From the NCBI GenBank assembly GCA_018350325.1, contig JAEVLN010000001.1, positions 4,493,254 through 4,557,253 on the forward strand: a stretch of 64,000 bases of DNA, written 5' to 3'. Below are positions 21,282 through 33,248 of this stretch, piece after piece. The notes under the pieces were generated by a model, which saw only the letters and a program-made list of their open reading frames with translations, had not been told where the DNA came from and did not search any database. This stretch comes from Globodera rostochiensis. Its lineage: Eukaryota; Nematoda; Chromadorea; Rhabditida; Heteroderidae. The position numbers and the translations under genes are program-made. How positions within the stretch are numbered: the stretch's first letter is position 1; each line of letters opens with the position of its first letter.

Positions 21282-21923
21282 ATGGGCGCGGACTTCCTGC
21301 AGGTGTTCTCCTACTTCCTAGCCAACGTGTCCGATTTTGCCCACCCCTGGGGTCAGTCAGTCACCGCTCTCGGGGATTGGCAGTGAAATGGCTCTCTTGC
21401 CAACAAATAGTGCTTAAACTGGTGGCATTTCTTTAAGCCTATCGCCTGCACTGCCACAGCTGCATGAGTCCCTACCTGGAGGATCAGTTCCAGTTCATCT
21501 CCCACCTCTACCGACGACCTCTCGCGTTCAGTGAAAAGTGCGACCACGGCCAGTTCGATTGGCGTTACATCGCGACGAAGAACTGTTCAGACGCCTGCGT
21601 GACACTTCGAATGAACGACAGAGTGGGCGGTGAGTTAGCGAAGAAACGGTTTCAGACAATTAGCCAACCGGACGCTAACCGATGCATTCATCCAATTCTC
21701 CCGCTTTTCTTTCCCAGGACGCCGCCGCTTCGGCTTCATGCGCGGCTGTCTGTCGGACATCATCCACCACAACCGGACGGCTGTACGATTTGGCGAACTC
21801 GGCAAGACAACGAAATCGGGCGCGACAATTTGTTCGGCCATCCGTCTCCGAGATTTGTTCATCTCTTCGGACAGGTCCTTAGGGTTATCATTCAACGACA
21901 TTTTATTGGAAAGCGCGAATTAA
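21282..21923 (+). CDS. ODR-2/HOT-like Ly6-type protein (probable partial model)
   Basis: Three exons (21282-21351, 21438-21629, 21718-21923) read in frame. The core has CHSCMSPYLEDQFQFISHLY, then FSEKCDHGQFDWRYIATKNC, SDACVTL and FGFMRGCLSDIIHHN. The spacing (paired N-terminal cysteines, CVTL, RGC) resembles the nematode ODR-2/HOT proteins, Ly6-related membrane-linked neuronal proteins. No signal peptide is visible in the first exon and no hydrophobic GPI tail in the last, so 5' and 3' exons are probably missing from this model. The family call rests on remembered motif spacing. Confidence 0.55.
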
Positions 21924-22096
21924 ACACTCAAAAAGTCGATTTGAGTGCCACTTTTTTACCAATCTTTTTTTTTTGTCCATTAGTCCCATTTTAACCGAGA
22001 CTAAATTTAATCCCCGGTCCCGATGGGTACGGGTTTCTGCGGGAAAAGTAAATTTGAAATTCTCTCTCCCGCTAAATTTGAAAATGTTTTTATGTC

Positions 22097-22172
22097 TAGA
22101 GCCCGGACTTGAGCTCCGAGCGAGATCTCGAGTCGAGATCCTCGAGACGAGATCTCGTCTCGACCGGGCTCT
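22097..22172. repeat. Palindromic CGAGATCTCG element, copy A
   Basis: AGAGCCCGG at 22098-22106 and its exact complement CCGGGCTCT at 22163-22171 bound a run of CGAGATCTCG, CTCGAG and GACGAGATCTCGTC palindromes that can fold into a long hairpin. Related sequences occur at about 36177-36230 and 46466-46497. Confidence 0.7.
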
Positions 22173-22744
22173 AATTATGTCCTTCCATTCAGATACGCCT
22201 TCGACCCCCATGACCACATCGAACTTTGTGCCTGCATTCGGTCAAATTGCAATTCTGCCCGGCCAAAGTTCTGCACAAAAAATGCCCTTCTGGCGACTAT
22301 CACAACATTTCTCACCTTTTTGTTTTTGTGTGACGGCGAAACATTTCCGTCCGTGCCCAAAGAATTGCCGGGGGAGGCAAAAGTCGGCTTGGAAACCTTT
22401 GAAAGAAAAGGAAGGAAAACGGACACCGAACAGAGGCCAAAAAGGGGGGCCAAGAGAAGAGCAAAAGGGAGGCACAAATGAGACAAATCGCGTTTTTACA
22501 TTAAAAACACTTTTGTTTATCAATGAAATGGATAAATGTAAAATATGCAAACCCTTTTAAAGTTTTTTACTCACAAAACTTCCCTCAAGATTTAAAAAAA
22601 GGTATGCTTACTCAAAAGCTAAATTGAGAAGGGTCGTTAAGGTTAGCCTTAACTACACCCCCTGAGTTTTTTTTGTTGTTGTTGGATTTGATTGCATTTA
22701 ACCATTAACAATGAATATTTATAAATAATAACAAAATATAACTT
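22173..22744. other. Intergenic, between convergent genes
   Basis: No supported gene. It separates the 3' ends of the ODR-2-like gene and TRMT1 copy 2. A purine-rich stretch (22390-22480) gives Lys/Arg-rich open frames without recognisable domains. Confidence 0.45.
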
Positions 22745-24846
22745 TCATGCGACAATCAATGAATGCACACATTTTTCTTTGTCCGGCCCTTTTGCCTTTA
22801 TTTTTGGGCCCCAATTTTTTCCTTTATTGTCCTGAAATCGAAGCAATCCGACGAATTTGCTCTTTGGAATGCATTCCGGATGGCTGTTGAAGTTAATTTC
22901 AGACCTAAAATAAAACAATGATTTGTCCACATCAAATAAATGAGAACAAACGGACATTGCATCCCGTGCCAAAATCCGATTGCGCGGAGTGTCCGCCGCT
23001 GTCCCTTTGGGTTTGATGCCATTCCGTTTTGCCTGTAAAAAGCGGTGGGACCGGTTGGTGGATGGCTTTGTCCCCCAACAACCCACCCATTCTCGACAAA
23101 CATCCCACAGAAAAGTTGTTGGAGCGTCTGTTTTGATGGCCCTCGGGTTACAATGGGAAATGGAGCATCGGTAGCCCGCATTGAGCAGGGCGGATCGGAA
23201 GGTGCTCATTTTGGGCGCAGGACACTTCACCACGTTCATCAGCTGGTCGTGTTCGTAAAAGAGAGGCACGTCGTGCAGTTCCTCCGAAAGCACCGTCAGA
23301 AGACCTTCCAGACGCTCGCGAGTGCCCAATTTGGCGTCCCCGGCTTTCGGACAGTTGAGTCTGAAGCAATTCAATCGGCTAATCCGATGCAAAATCCGAA
23401 CATTGCAAGCAGCTTGCCGACGAACTCGACATCGCAAGTTGGCGCCACCCAAATGGGACCGCCCGTGTGGACGGCCGTCCCGCCACAATGCGCGCACGTT
23501 GCGACGAGTCCGCCATCCCTCGACGTGCCCTGCCCTTCAGTAAGGCGGATCAAATCGGACTGAAAGTGGGCGTTCGAGAAACGGACGCTGGCCCCGTTGA
23601 CACTCTTTTTGAGCAGAGGCTGTAAGTCCAAACTTTGGCAGGTGGCGCAACAGTGCATGTGGGCAAGTTTTCTGAAGCAAAACGATGGCCTTTTTTAGGA
23701 AAGTGAAGCAGCAAAAACATTTAAAGAACTCACGTCACGCTGTCTTTGGCCACAGCCGCTCCCGACCGAATTCGGACAAAACATCGGACATAAAAGTCGA
23801 CGCTGACGGAGAGAAGCGGCACAATGTAACGTTTGTGACGGTTCGCATGGCCGTCAATCGCGCGGAGCAAAATGCGAAGAGCCTTAAGGAGAAATGTGTG
23901 GAAGTGAGGTCGAACCGTCGGAAACCAATTCATGGCAAGACTTGTGCCTCAACGGGACCGAGCCGTATTTGTTGAAACACGCCTCGGCGGTATTTCCGCA
24001 GAGAATTGCAGTGTCCGTGCAAGTGACCATCAGCAGACCTGAGACAGATAACTTTTTAATGCCAAAATGTTCTCCGTCCGTATACCTTCGTCCATCACTG
24101 CCTGCACAGCGGCATCCAGAAAGACGGAGGCCGAACCGTACGGGTCCAAGTCGACGGCATGAAACCTCTTGCCGAACTTGCGATGCGCCATCATCAAATC
24201 GCTAAAAAGGCAAATCCAAAAATGGGGCCGATGTCACAGACATTGCGTCAGAAAAGACCGCCTCGACTCTGTCCTGGACGCCGTTTAGCTCCACATTCCG
24301 CCGAATTGCCTCGACCGCCCTCTCCGAAAAGTCGTTGGCCAGAACGCGCTCAACATTGGGCACTTCCAAAGCAAAACGAATTGCGCGCAGACCGGACGCA
24401 GACAGAGCATCGAGCACACGGATTCCACCCCCATCCTTAAAATTCAGATCAGAAATAGTAAATAAATTCAATCCAAAACGCCCACCAGCAATTGTTGTGA
24501 GGCAAGAGGATGGCGGGCTGTATTTGACCCCGTAATTTTCCTCTGTTTAGCCGCCGGTTCACTCGTTGTTCCCTCCTTCGGCTTTTGCTCCTCCTTTTTG
24601 GCCTCCCTTTCGGCTGTGAACGCCTTCAGAACGATGACCCTAAATTCCTTAAGGTGGAAACAATGCATCCTCTGCTTGGTCTTTGTAATCCAACGTCAGG
24701 TCCCGGTTGAACTCCTGCACCGGGTTGTAGAATGTCTCGCCGCCATCGGTCGGTGTGCTTATTCTCGCCAATCCCTCCGTAACTTCGGCGACTTCGTCTG
24801 CCAAACTTTCTTTTTTGCACTGCACATCGACTAATTCAATTTCCAT
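22745..24846 (-). CDS. TRMT1: tRNA (guanine-26,N2)-dimethyltransferase, copy 2
   Basis: This is the same protein as copy 1, inverted about 19.5 kb away. The first nine exons mirror copy 1 with the same intron positions. Compared with copy 1 there is an in-frame 24-bp deletion near codon 14 and few substitutions (for example TEGQ for TERQ, KPKG for KPEG). After exon 9 the tail reads [39 protein letters not shown] and ends at 22745. That tail has the RFQ...NWGP motif shared with human TRMT1, so copy 2 keeps the ancestral C-terminus. Both copies have open frames through every catalytic motif. It is head-to-head with BRX1, starts 545 bp apart. Confidence 0.92.
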
Positions 24847-24903
24847 TCTTTAATATTTTTCTCCTAAAAAATTAAAAAATGAGATGAAAAAATAAACAAC
24901 ACA
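22960..24903 (-). repeat. Right arm of large inverted repeat (TRMT1 duplication)
   Basis: This is the reverse complement of about 1478-3435. Homology begins in the shared 5' flank (TTGTTTATTTTTTCATCTC) and fades in exon 9, where ATTTTGGCACGGGATGCAAT replaces the copy 1 sequence ATTTTGACAAGGGAGGCAAA. Confidence 0.85.
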
Positions 24904-25390
24904 GCGGCTCATTAATTGTTAACAAATTTGCAACAATTTTAAAAATCATTGTAATTTTTTGAAGCTTTTAATGGGAGAGATCCCTCGGGGGAAAATTTTG
25001 AAATTTTAACAATATTTGCTAAGAATATTGGTCAAAAAATTACTAATTTTGAGTGGAGGGAGGTTTTTGAAAATTTGGCGATCTGTTACTTAAAATTTCA
25101 AAATTTGCGGGTAAAATCCTGATTTCTAATTTCATTTTTTCTTTTCACTTATAAAATCTAGGCATTTATAAATTAGAAATTCGGATTAGTTGAGATTAAA
25201 GTTACATATAGCGTTTCTAACATGCCTACTGCCGAAACGTCAGAACGCCCTTGAAAGCAATTTCAGACGCCAAAATAGTTTCGATTCTATTTAAAGTGCG
25301 AAAATCCCAAATTAGGGTTTTTTCGAGTCAGGCCACCGCGTTTTTTGTTTTACGATGACACCCATGTAAATTTGACAGTTTTGATGTTTA
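24904..25390. promoter_or_regulatory. Spacer between divergent TRMT1 copy 2 and BRX1
   Basis: AT-rich non-coding sequence that carries the 5' flanks of two genes for RNA modification and ribosome assembly. No motif can be assigned with confidence. Confidence 0.35.
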
Positions 25391-27053
25391 ATGGTGGTAA
25401 AGAACGCTAACAATCACAGATACATAATGCTGGAGGCTTCAAAGCATTCATCCACTAATTCGAAATGGGTCGACAGGGAGCGTGTAATGTTGCTTTGCTC
25501 GAGAGGCTCTTTGGCCAGAACACGACACCTAGTAAATGACCTCAAAAAACTCATGCCGAACGCTCATGGCGAATCCAAATATGGAAAAAATGGAAATATG
25601 GCTGAGGACCTCAACGAAATGTGTGAACTGGCAAACTGCACAAAATGTTTGTACTTCGAAAGTCGCAAGGGCAAAGATATTTATTTGGTAAGTCATTATG
25701 AGGAACGGGCCCGTTAGGCCCCCCCCCCGAAAATTTTTTCTATGAAACCGATTCGATTCTCTGTTGGTTTGTAGGATAAATCTTAGTAATTTGAAACAGA
25801 TAGAAATTCTAAGTCCAAAATCAACCCAAAAATGGTAACAATCACAGTTTAGTGGCTCTCAAATGTTGACGGCGGCCCTTCTGCGAAGTTTCTTGTACGC
25901 AATATGCATACGATGAATGAGTTGAATATGGTCGGCAATTGTCTGAAAGGATCGAGGCCAATTCTCTCGTTCGACCCGGAATTTGATGGAAAGTCGCATC
26001 TGAGGCTGGTCAAAGAACTTCTTGCAAACGTCGTGAAATCATCCTTAAAGCGAATACAAAGAATTTGCTCTTTAGGCATTTAAAACTCCGAGCCAGCATC
26101 CTCGAAGCCAACCATTCATTGACCATGTAATCAATTTTGCTGTGACCGAAGACGGAAATATTTGGTAAAACTAAAAAGTTTATTGGGATATATCAAAATA
26201 AATGCAGGTTTCGGAATTACCAAATTGCGAGCGACGATAGTGAGCTAATGGAAGTTGGTTAGTTTTATTAGATCCAATATCATATAAAAGGAATTTTCCT
26301 TGGGGGAGGGGGGTAACGAAAAAAGTCGATTTAGGGGGGTGCATTTTTCTTGAGCAATTTTTTTCTCAAAAAAAAAAAGTCGATTTTTAGAGGGTAAAAT
26401 TTAAAAACCGTAACAAGTTTTCCCTTTCGGGGGGAGGAGGGAGCGTGACCCCTCGTACGGAAGATGCGAGGAGTTACGTCGGCGCCGTCGGGATTTTTTT
26501 TTAAAAATAAAGTTACTCTAAAATTTGAATTCAAATTTGAAATAGGAATCTAAAAACTGAAGTATTTGGTTGATTTGAAATTTTTATAGAACGAACCGCG
26601 GTGCCGAAGACTTGGGGGAAAATTTTCAGATAGTAACCATGTTCATTGAAACTTTTTTCCATCATAAACAGAATATTGTACATCCCAAAAGGTCCTCGAT
26701 TCGTGCTCCAGCTGATTCGATTGTTCGACAATTCGTTCTGTGGGACCGTCCTTTACGACAATCCCGTCTATCAAACTCCGAACGCAATCCGACGGCAGAT
26801 CAAACTGCAGAAAGCAGGCGAACTTAGACTTCGACAAGGGCAACGGGAGGAGAGAAAGGTTAAGGAACGAACAATCCGAAGTGTGAAGATGGAAGACCCC
26901 CTAGGGGAGGTTTTTGACACCGACGTCACAATGGAGCAGCAGCAGCTAGGGAGAATGGGCGGTGGGCAAAAGAAACCGAGTGGCCGCCTTGCAAGAGCAT
27001 TGGAGAAGAGAATCCTGAAGAAAAACAAAAAGAAAACAAAGAGAACTACGTGA
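25391..27053 (+). CDS. BRX1: Ribosome biogenesis protein BRX1
   Basis: BRX1 is a nucleolar Brix-domain protein needed for 60S subunit assembly. Five exons (25391-25687, 25853-26029, 26076-26164, 26208-26257, 26692-27053) give 324 aa. Recognisable blocks are SRGSLARTRHLVNDLKKLMP, CELANCTKCLYFESRKGKD, NCLKGSRPILSFDPEFD, the PRSQPFIDHVINF block, and GPRFVLQLIRLFDNSFCG followed by LYDNPVYQTPNAIRR. The C-terminus is Lys/Arg-rich (RALEKRILKKNKKK), as expected for an rRNA-binding nucleolar protein. The start may instead be the Met at 25427; the residues between the two are not conserved. Confidence 0.95.
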
Positions 27054-27606
27054 TGAGATGAGAGAACGGTTCGTCTTTTTGGGGGGACGTCGACACGCCG
27101 TCGATCCTTTTAAAGTTACCTTATTGCATTATTTTCTTGTTTTCAAAACTGTCACCACTGTTTGAATTAAATTTTTAAAAAAAGCGTATATGGCAGGGGT
27201 CGCGTGTGTGTTTTTTTTTAAAGATTTGTACTTTATTTGCGTCTTTTTCCACCCTTAATTTGGATTTTTTGAATTTTCGTTTAAAATTTGAATTTTGTGC
27301 ATTTTTGCACAATGACAACTGAGTCCCCACTGAAAGACATTTCAGTCTAAGGCTCATAACTTTTTTCGGAATTGGTTTTGGTCGGATTTTCTTTAAGAAA
27401 AAAGTTTTTTTGCCCAATACACCCTTAAAGCGTCGTCCGACGATTTTTTTGTGTCCGCACTTGCTCAAATCGATAGTTTGTTAAACGATGGGATTAACTT
27501 ATATATATTTTTTATACCAGAGCGAGTTTCGTTTCGGATACAAAACTAAAATTAGCAAAAGCTAAAGTGTGGAAATTCTTTATATTATTCGCATCGTTGG
27601 AACAAA
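27054..27606. other. Short intergenic region, AT-rich
   Basis: No gene seen. It holds the BRX1 3' end and the eRF1 5' flank, with several T8-T9 runs. Confidence 0.5.
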
Positions 27607-29665
27607 ATGGCTTCAGCCGAGGGTGACGCTGATCACAATGTTGAGCTTTGGAAAATCAGACGTCTTATAAAGTCGCTCGAAATGGCTAAAGGGTATGTGT
27701 ATTGTTGTGGTGTTTTACTTAATTTATTTCTAGAAACGGCACTTCAATGATTTCCTTGATTATCCCGCCAAAAGATCAAATTGCTCGGATCCAAAAAATG
27801 CTTGGTGATGAATTTGGTACCGCGTCCAACATAAAATCGCGAGTTAACAGACTTTCTGTTCTGGGGGCAATTACATCGGTGCAAGCGCGTCTAAAGCTAT
27901 ACACCAGAGGTACTTAGCAAATACTTTAATTGAATTTAATTTGACTCATTCAATTAGAATAATAATCCCTTTTGTTCAGTGCCTGACAATGGTTTGGTTG
28001 TATACTGTGGGACAATTGTCACGGAGGACGGAAAGGAAAAGAAAGTGAACATCGATTTTGAGCCTTTTAAGGCAGTGAATACGTCGCTTTACCTTTGCGA
28101 CAATAAATTCCATACAGAAGCTTTGAATGGTACTTTAGTTTTCAATAAAACACTTTGGATTCCCATAATATATTGTAGCTTTGCTTGCTGATGACAATAA
28201 ATTCGGTTTTATTGTGATGGACGGCAATGGCTCACTTTTCGGTACTTTGCAAGGCAATGCGAGGGAGGTGCTGCACAAATTTTCCGTCGAATTGCCGAAG
28301 AAGCACGGAAGGGGAGGACAATCAGCGCTGCGTTTTGCGAGGTTGCGCATGGAAAAGCGGCATAATTATGTAAGGAAAGTGGCGGAGTCGGCGGTGGAAA
28401 TGTTCATCAAGAACGACAAAGTCGCCGTGGTGGGCCTCGTCCTTGCTGGTAGTGCTGATTTCAAAAACGAACTTGCCCACTCCGACATGTTCGATCAGAG
28501 ATTGCAAGTCGGTCAACTCGATGATGGAATGTTCTTAGACGAAACCTTTAATTCAGGCAAAGATTATCAAAACGGTCGACATTTCATATGGGGGAGAAAA
28601 CGGATTCAATCAAGCGATCGATCTGGCAGCCGATGCTTTGGCAGACGTCAAGTTCATAAAAGAGAAGAAACTGATCAGCTCATTCTTCGACGAAATTTCT
28701 CAAGACACAAATAAGGCGATTTACGGAGTGAAGGAAACGTTGACAGCACTAGAAATGGGAGCCATCGAAACTCTGATTTGCTGGGAGAATTTGGATCTTA
28801 TAAGGTGTGTTGCTTTCCGTCTATGCGCAACCGAATTAACACACCTGCAAATTTAGGTACTCATTCAGAACAACGGGTGGTGAAAAGGTTGTTAATCTGA
28901 AGCCCGACGAGAAAGACCGGTCGAATTTTGTTGACCCGGAGGTAATTAATTCTTTGTTGGCTTTTATCATAAAGCCCTTAGGTTATGATTCAGAAAGACT
29001 ACATACGTGTAAAACTAATGGTTGAATATATGCGATTTACGTGTAAAACTAATGGTCGAATATATGCGATTTTTTATTTTTTCAGACGGGAACGGACTAC
29101 GAGATCGAGTTGAACACGCCACTTCTGGAATGGCTTGCGAACAATTACAAACGGTTTGGTGCTGCGCTTGAAATTGTAACTGACAAGTCGCAGGAAGGAG
29201 CGCAATTTGTGCGGGGATTTGGTGGCTTGGGAGGTTGGTTGGCAAGTTCGAGGATTTTTTGACACAGGGGATCCCTGCCTTTTGAGTTTGGATCCCATGT
29301 AGTTCAAGAATTGGGCGACCTTTTGCTCGTCCAAGAAAAGAAGCTAAGTTTTCCCGAAAGTACCCGGTGGTACGAGAAACATTGATTTTTGAATTTGCTA
29401 GTTTTTGAAACTATTGGGGGGAGACTAGAGGATTTTACGCATAATTGATTGGATTTTTAGTCAGTTTAGCACTAGTCCCTATTTTGCCACTTTTTGGGAT
29501 TTTTAGCCTCTTTTTTGGGGAGTGTCCCTATTACTATTTCACGTTTTTTGTCTCTAAATCATAACTCTGTTTGTTGCTTAAGGAGTTCTGCGTTATTCGG
29601 TGGATATTCCGCAATTGGATGAGCTCGAGAACGGAATAGATGAGATCGATCTTAGCGAGTACTGA
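27607..29665 (+). CDS. etf-1: Eukaryotic peptide chain release factor subunit 1 (eRF1)
   Basis: eRF1 reads all three stop codons in the ribosomal A site and triggers peptide release. Eight exons (27607-27692, 27734-27909, 27980-28129, 28179-28507, 28557-28804, 28857-28941, 29086-29233, 29583-29665) give 434 aa, near the usual 437. Domain 1 has the [11 protein letters not shown] and NIKS ([11 protein letters not shown]) stop-recognition motifs. Domain 2 has the catalytic GGQ in [17 protein letters not shown]. Domain 3 has [14 protein letters not shown] and [12 protein letters not shown] with GFGGLGG. The tail is acidic ([12 protein letters not shown]). All key residues are intact. Intron 6 contains a short direct duplication and intron 7 is the longest at about 350 bp. 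Confidence 0.97.
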
Positions 29666-30275
29666 AGGGGGCGGGCGGGGTGTTCAGGGTGATGTGATCG
29701 GTTTATAATTGTTTACTTTACCAATGGCTCATTTTTGAGTTATTTATCGTGAGAAATCAAAAAGGCGAAAGTATTTATCAATGTTCGTGGTGCTTTCCCT
29801 TTTTCCGCAAATTTTGTTTTTTGTTGAGCGAATTTCCTTGCTATTATTATTCGGACACAGCCTAATACAATGCTAAAATATTGTTCCCTAAAATTGTTTA
29901 TGCCGGAATAATTGTATTTCTCTGGCATTCCACATTTACTTTTGCTCATTTTAAAATGAATAAATATTTTGGGACTGTTTTGTCAAAAGTAATGTATATT
30001 ATTTGTTCAATGCATTCAATACACGGGAAAAAGGTTACAAATTAGTTCGTTTACATCATAAAAGTAATCGAATCATTCGTTGGTTGTTGGGATGGCGTGA
30101 CAGTGATGGACGTTTGGTTTCTTCTGCCCATTTCTTCAAATAATTGTTTTGTTAAATTTTGATTTTTTTTAATTTTGTGATAGTTTTAAAATTCACGTTC
30201 AACTTATTCGAAATGTTCTCCGGTTGACACCGGCGGGACTTGCCTCCGTTAATCCAAAACCGTTTTTTAGGCGAA
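29666..30275. other. Intergenic, AT-rich
   Basis: No supported gene. A TTTTTTAG site at 30263-30270, directly before the next start codon, could be a spliced-leader acceptor. Confidence 0.45.
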
Positions 30276-32090
30276 ATGCAACAAATTGGTAAGGAATTAT
30301 TCTATTCTAGTGCCACTTATGCTGCACTAACGGCGATTACTATTGGAACAATTGCTTTGCTTTATTACGTCCTCAAAGGCCGTGGCGGCGGTCAGGGGAC
30401 AGCGACTGGGGGGAAGGTCTTTTTGTGTGCTTTTAAATCGTCTTTTTGGCTTTTGACCATTTTTCAAACTGATCGCCTCTCCCAATAATTTGCAATAATT
30501 GGTTTATAGGGAATTCAATTCAATTGCAAATATTTAAATGTGATGTTCTTCAAAGTGTGCCAAAATCTTTCCGGGAAAAGCCTTCATTTTGAAAAATTGG
30601 CCTTAAACTTGCAAAATTCCCGTTTGTGGTCTTTCGCTACTTCTCTTTCCCAAGTACGGCAAAAGGGAGAAAATCGGCACAATAAAATAATCGAATTTTT
30701 AGAAGCGAAGGCTCAAAGGTCCGAAAACTTTGGAGGATCCCGACGTGAAATACTCTCTGAAGTTGATCGGATGTGAACACATTTCGCATGACACCAGGTG
30801 AAGCCATTTGGAGGAATTTATTTTGTTTTGAATGGATTAAATATATTTTTAGGCTTTTTCGGTTTGCACTTCCCAGCGAAAAGCACATTTTGGGATTGCC
30901 CATCGGACAGCACATTTACGTCAGCGCAAAGGTAAATTTATTTGCCAAATCAGCGAAAAGAAAACGCTAATTTCTTAACCAGGGCTTCTAATTAAATACA
31001 AATTTAAAAATGAAGCTTTTGAAAATTTTCACCTGGGAGTCCTGATTTTAACGCAAATTATTCATATCTTCGGCAATTTCGTCTGACCTCCCATTAAAAA
31101 AACGGCTTCAGATTGACGGCAAATTGGTCATTCGGCCGTACACCCCGGTTTCAAGTGACGACGACCAAGGATTTGTGGAATTTGTGATAAAAGTGAGCGG
31201 GGGGGGGGGGGGGGGGGGTCCCCCCCGGGGGGGGGGGGTCTCCGACCATTTGCATTCACTTCGCCTTTTAAGGTTTACTTCCGCGGTGTCAATGTCCGTT
31301 TCCCGGAAGGGGGGAAAATGTCGCAGCATTTGGAAAGTCTGAAAATCGGTCAGATTTTGCATTCGATTTAATTTTTTGGAGACTTTTCTTTATTCAACTC
31401 ATTAATTTTATTGTCAGGTGACCAATTGGACTTCCGTGGGCCGAATGGACTCATTATTTATGAGGGCAACGGACATTTTCTGATTCGACCAGAGAAGAAA
31501 TCGGCGCCCGTTCCACGCCATTTCAACGAAATTGGACTAATTGCCGGGGGCACTGGCATAACGCCGATGCTACAGGCAATCAATCAGTTTTGATCGAAGT
31601 CCAATGAATTTGTGGGAGTTTCAGTTGATCAAAGACATTCTGAAGAATTCGCCGGAGGACTCAACCAAAATTTCGCTGCTTTTTGCCAACCAAACCGAAG
31701 AGGACATTCTGCTGAGGTGCCTTTTTGTTCGATAGTATTTAAAAAACGATTTGTTTCAGAAACGAATTGGACAATTTGAGTGTGCAATTCGCCGATCAAT
31801 TCTCTGTTTGGTATACCGTCGATCGCGCGCCGGGCCCCAATTGGAAATATTCGGAGGGATTTATTAACGTCGAAATGATCGCCGCCCATTTGCCGACCAA
31901 TAAAATTGGCTCCGCCGTTTTTATGTGCGGCCCGCCGCCAATGGTAAAAAAACGGAAGAATTTGGAGTTGAAGCCCAAATAATTATTTTTGGGAAATGTT
32001 TTTCAAATTAAAAAACTTCAGGTCAACTTCGCCTGCTTGCCAGCTTTGCAAAAGCTTAATGTTCCCGTTGAGAATTGTTTTGTCTTCTGA
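30276..32090 (+). CDS. NADH-cytochrome b5 reductase
   Basis: This FAD enzyme passes electrons from NADH to cytochrome b5 for lipid desaturation and sterol synthesis. Nine exons (30276-30416, 30703-30797, 30853-30931, 31112-31192, 31273-31348, 31418-31575, 31625-31716, 31760-31943, 32022-32090) give 324 aa. There is an N-terminal membrane segment ([15 protein letters not shown]), then the FAD motif [32 protein letters not shown], the NADH-site [25 protein letters not shown] and MCGPPPMV, ending CFVF. Intron 6 begins with GC (31576): only this donor gives [15 protein letters not shown], which aligns with mammalian MLQ.I..I.KDP.D; the nearby GT leads to a stop. Intron 4 holds a G run over 15 bp long. 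Confidence 0.95.
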
Positions 32091-32709
32091 TTTTTGGCTG
32101 AAACGGAAATCTTATCATTTATTTAGTCCATTTACTGTACATTTTGGATGTTTTCCCGTTATAGAAATCATAATCAAACTGATAAACGTAGAACTATTTG
32201 ACTCGTTTAAGTAAATTTAAATTTGTCATCTGTATTAATGCTTCGTTCGACATTATAATAAATCGACCGAATCCATCCCATCGACTGGTCACCCCATTCA
32301 AAACAGACACCTCGGGGGAGGGGGGTTACTGTAGGGCAAATACGGTAATAATTTGAAATGAAAAGGGACGGAAATGGTAAAAAGTGTTGGCCATTGGCAC
32401 CCGTCGGTTCCTTTGGCTGTCCGTTCTCTGTCTTTTCTTTGAGCTGACGTTCCCTTTGCGACCTTTCCCCGATGCCTTAGGCAATTGGTTGGCCCCAAAG
32501 TTTGCTGGTGGCGACTGACAAAAGGAAGAAAGTCCGGGAAGCCCCCCCCCCTAAGCCAATACCCCCCCCCCCCTCTCCACGTCTTTTCGTTGCTTTGTTG
32601 GCCGCCGCCGGCGTCGTTGTTCTTCATTTCCTGCCCATCTCGCCTTGCTAACATCGCTGCTTCAGCTAGCGCAGAATTGAGGATGGATGGGAAGTGCCAC
32701 AGCCTCCAT
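32091..32709. other. Intergenic, 3' of the reductase
   Basis: No supported gene; C runs at 32543-32551 and 32563-32573. Open frames over it are biased in composition. Confidence 0.45.
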
Positions 32710-33248
32710 TCCCCCCCCCCCCCTCGTCCCATTCCCCTCCCCTCCCTCCTCCCCCCCCCCCTCCTCCCATTCCCCCCCCCCCTACCCCCCCCTCCTCCTA
32801 TTCCCCCCCCCCATTCCCCCCCTCCTCCTATTCCCCCCCCCCTCGTCCCATTCCCCTCCCCTCCCTCCTCCCCCCCCCTCCTCCCATTCCCCCCCCCTAC
32901 CCCCCCCTCCTCCTATTCCCCCCCCATTCCCCCCCTCCTCCTATTCCCCCCCCCCATTCCCCCCCCCCCTCCCATTCCCCCCCCTCGTCCCATTCCCCTC
33001 CCCTCCCCCTCCTCCCCCCCCCCTCCTCCCATTCCCCCCCTACCCCCCCTCCTCCTATTCCCCCCCCCATTCCCCCCCTCCTCCTATTCCCCCCCATTCC
33101 CCCCCTCCTCCTATTCCCCCCCCATTCCCCCCCCCTCCTCCTATTCCCCCCCCCCCTCCCCCCCCTCCTCCCATTCCCCCCTCCCCGCCCCCTCCTCTCC
33201 CTCCCTCCTTCCCCCTGCCCCCGCCATCCTTCCCCCCCCCTCTCCACA
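32710..33248. repeat. C-rich tandem array (CCATTCCCC/CTCCTCCTATT units)
   Basis: Imperfect units of ATTCCCCCC and CTCCTCC with a higher-order repeat marked by CCTCGTCCCATTCCCCTCCC near 32723, 32842 and 32984. Proline-rich plus frames and glycine-rich minus frames are artefacts of composition. Confidence 0.93.

Noticed and set aside
22097..22172. Palindromic hairpin as a transcription terminator
   Set aside because: Terminators of this type are bacterial; related copies in introns elsewhere indicate a dispersed element.
31577..31596. Extending CYB5R exon 6 to the GT near 31588
   Set aside because: It gives either a stop codon or a frame break in the conserved NADH-binding half; only the GC donor at 31576 preserves the alignment.
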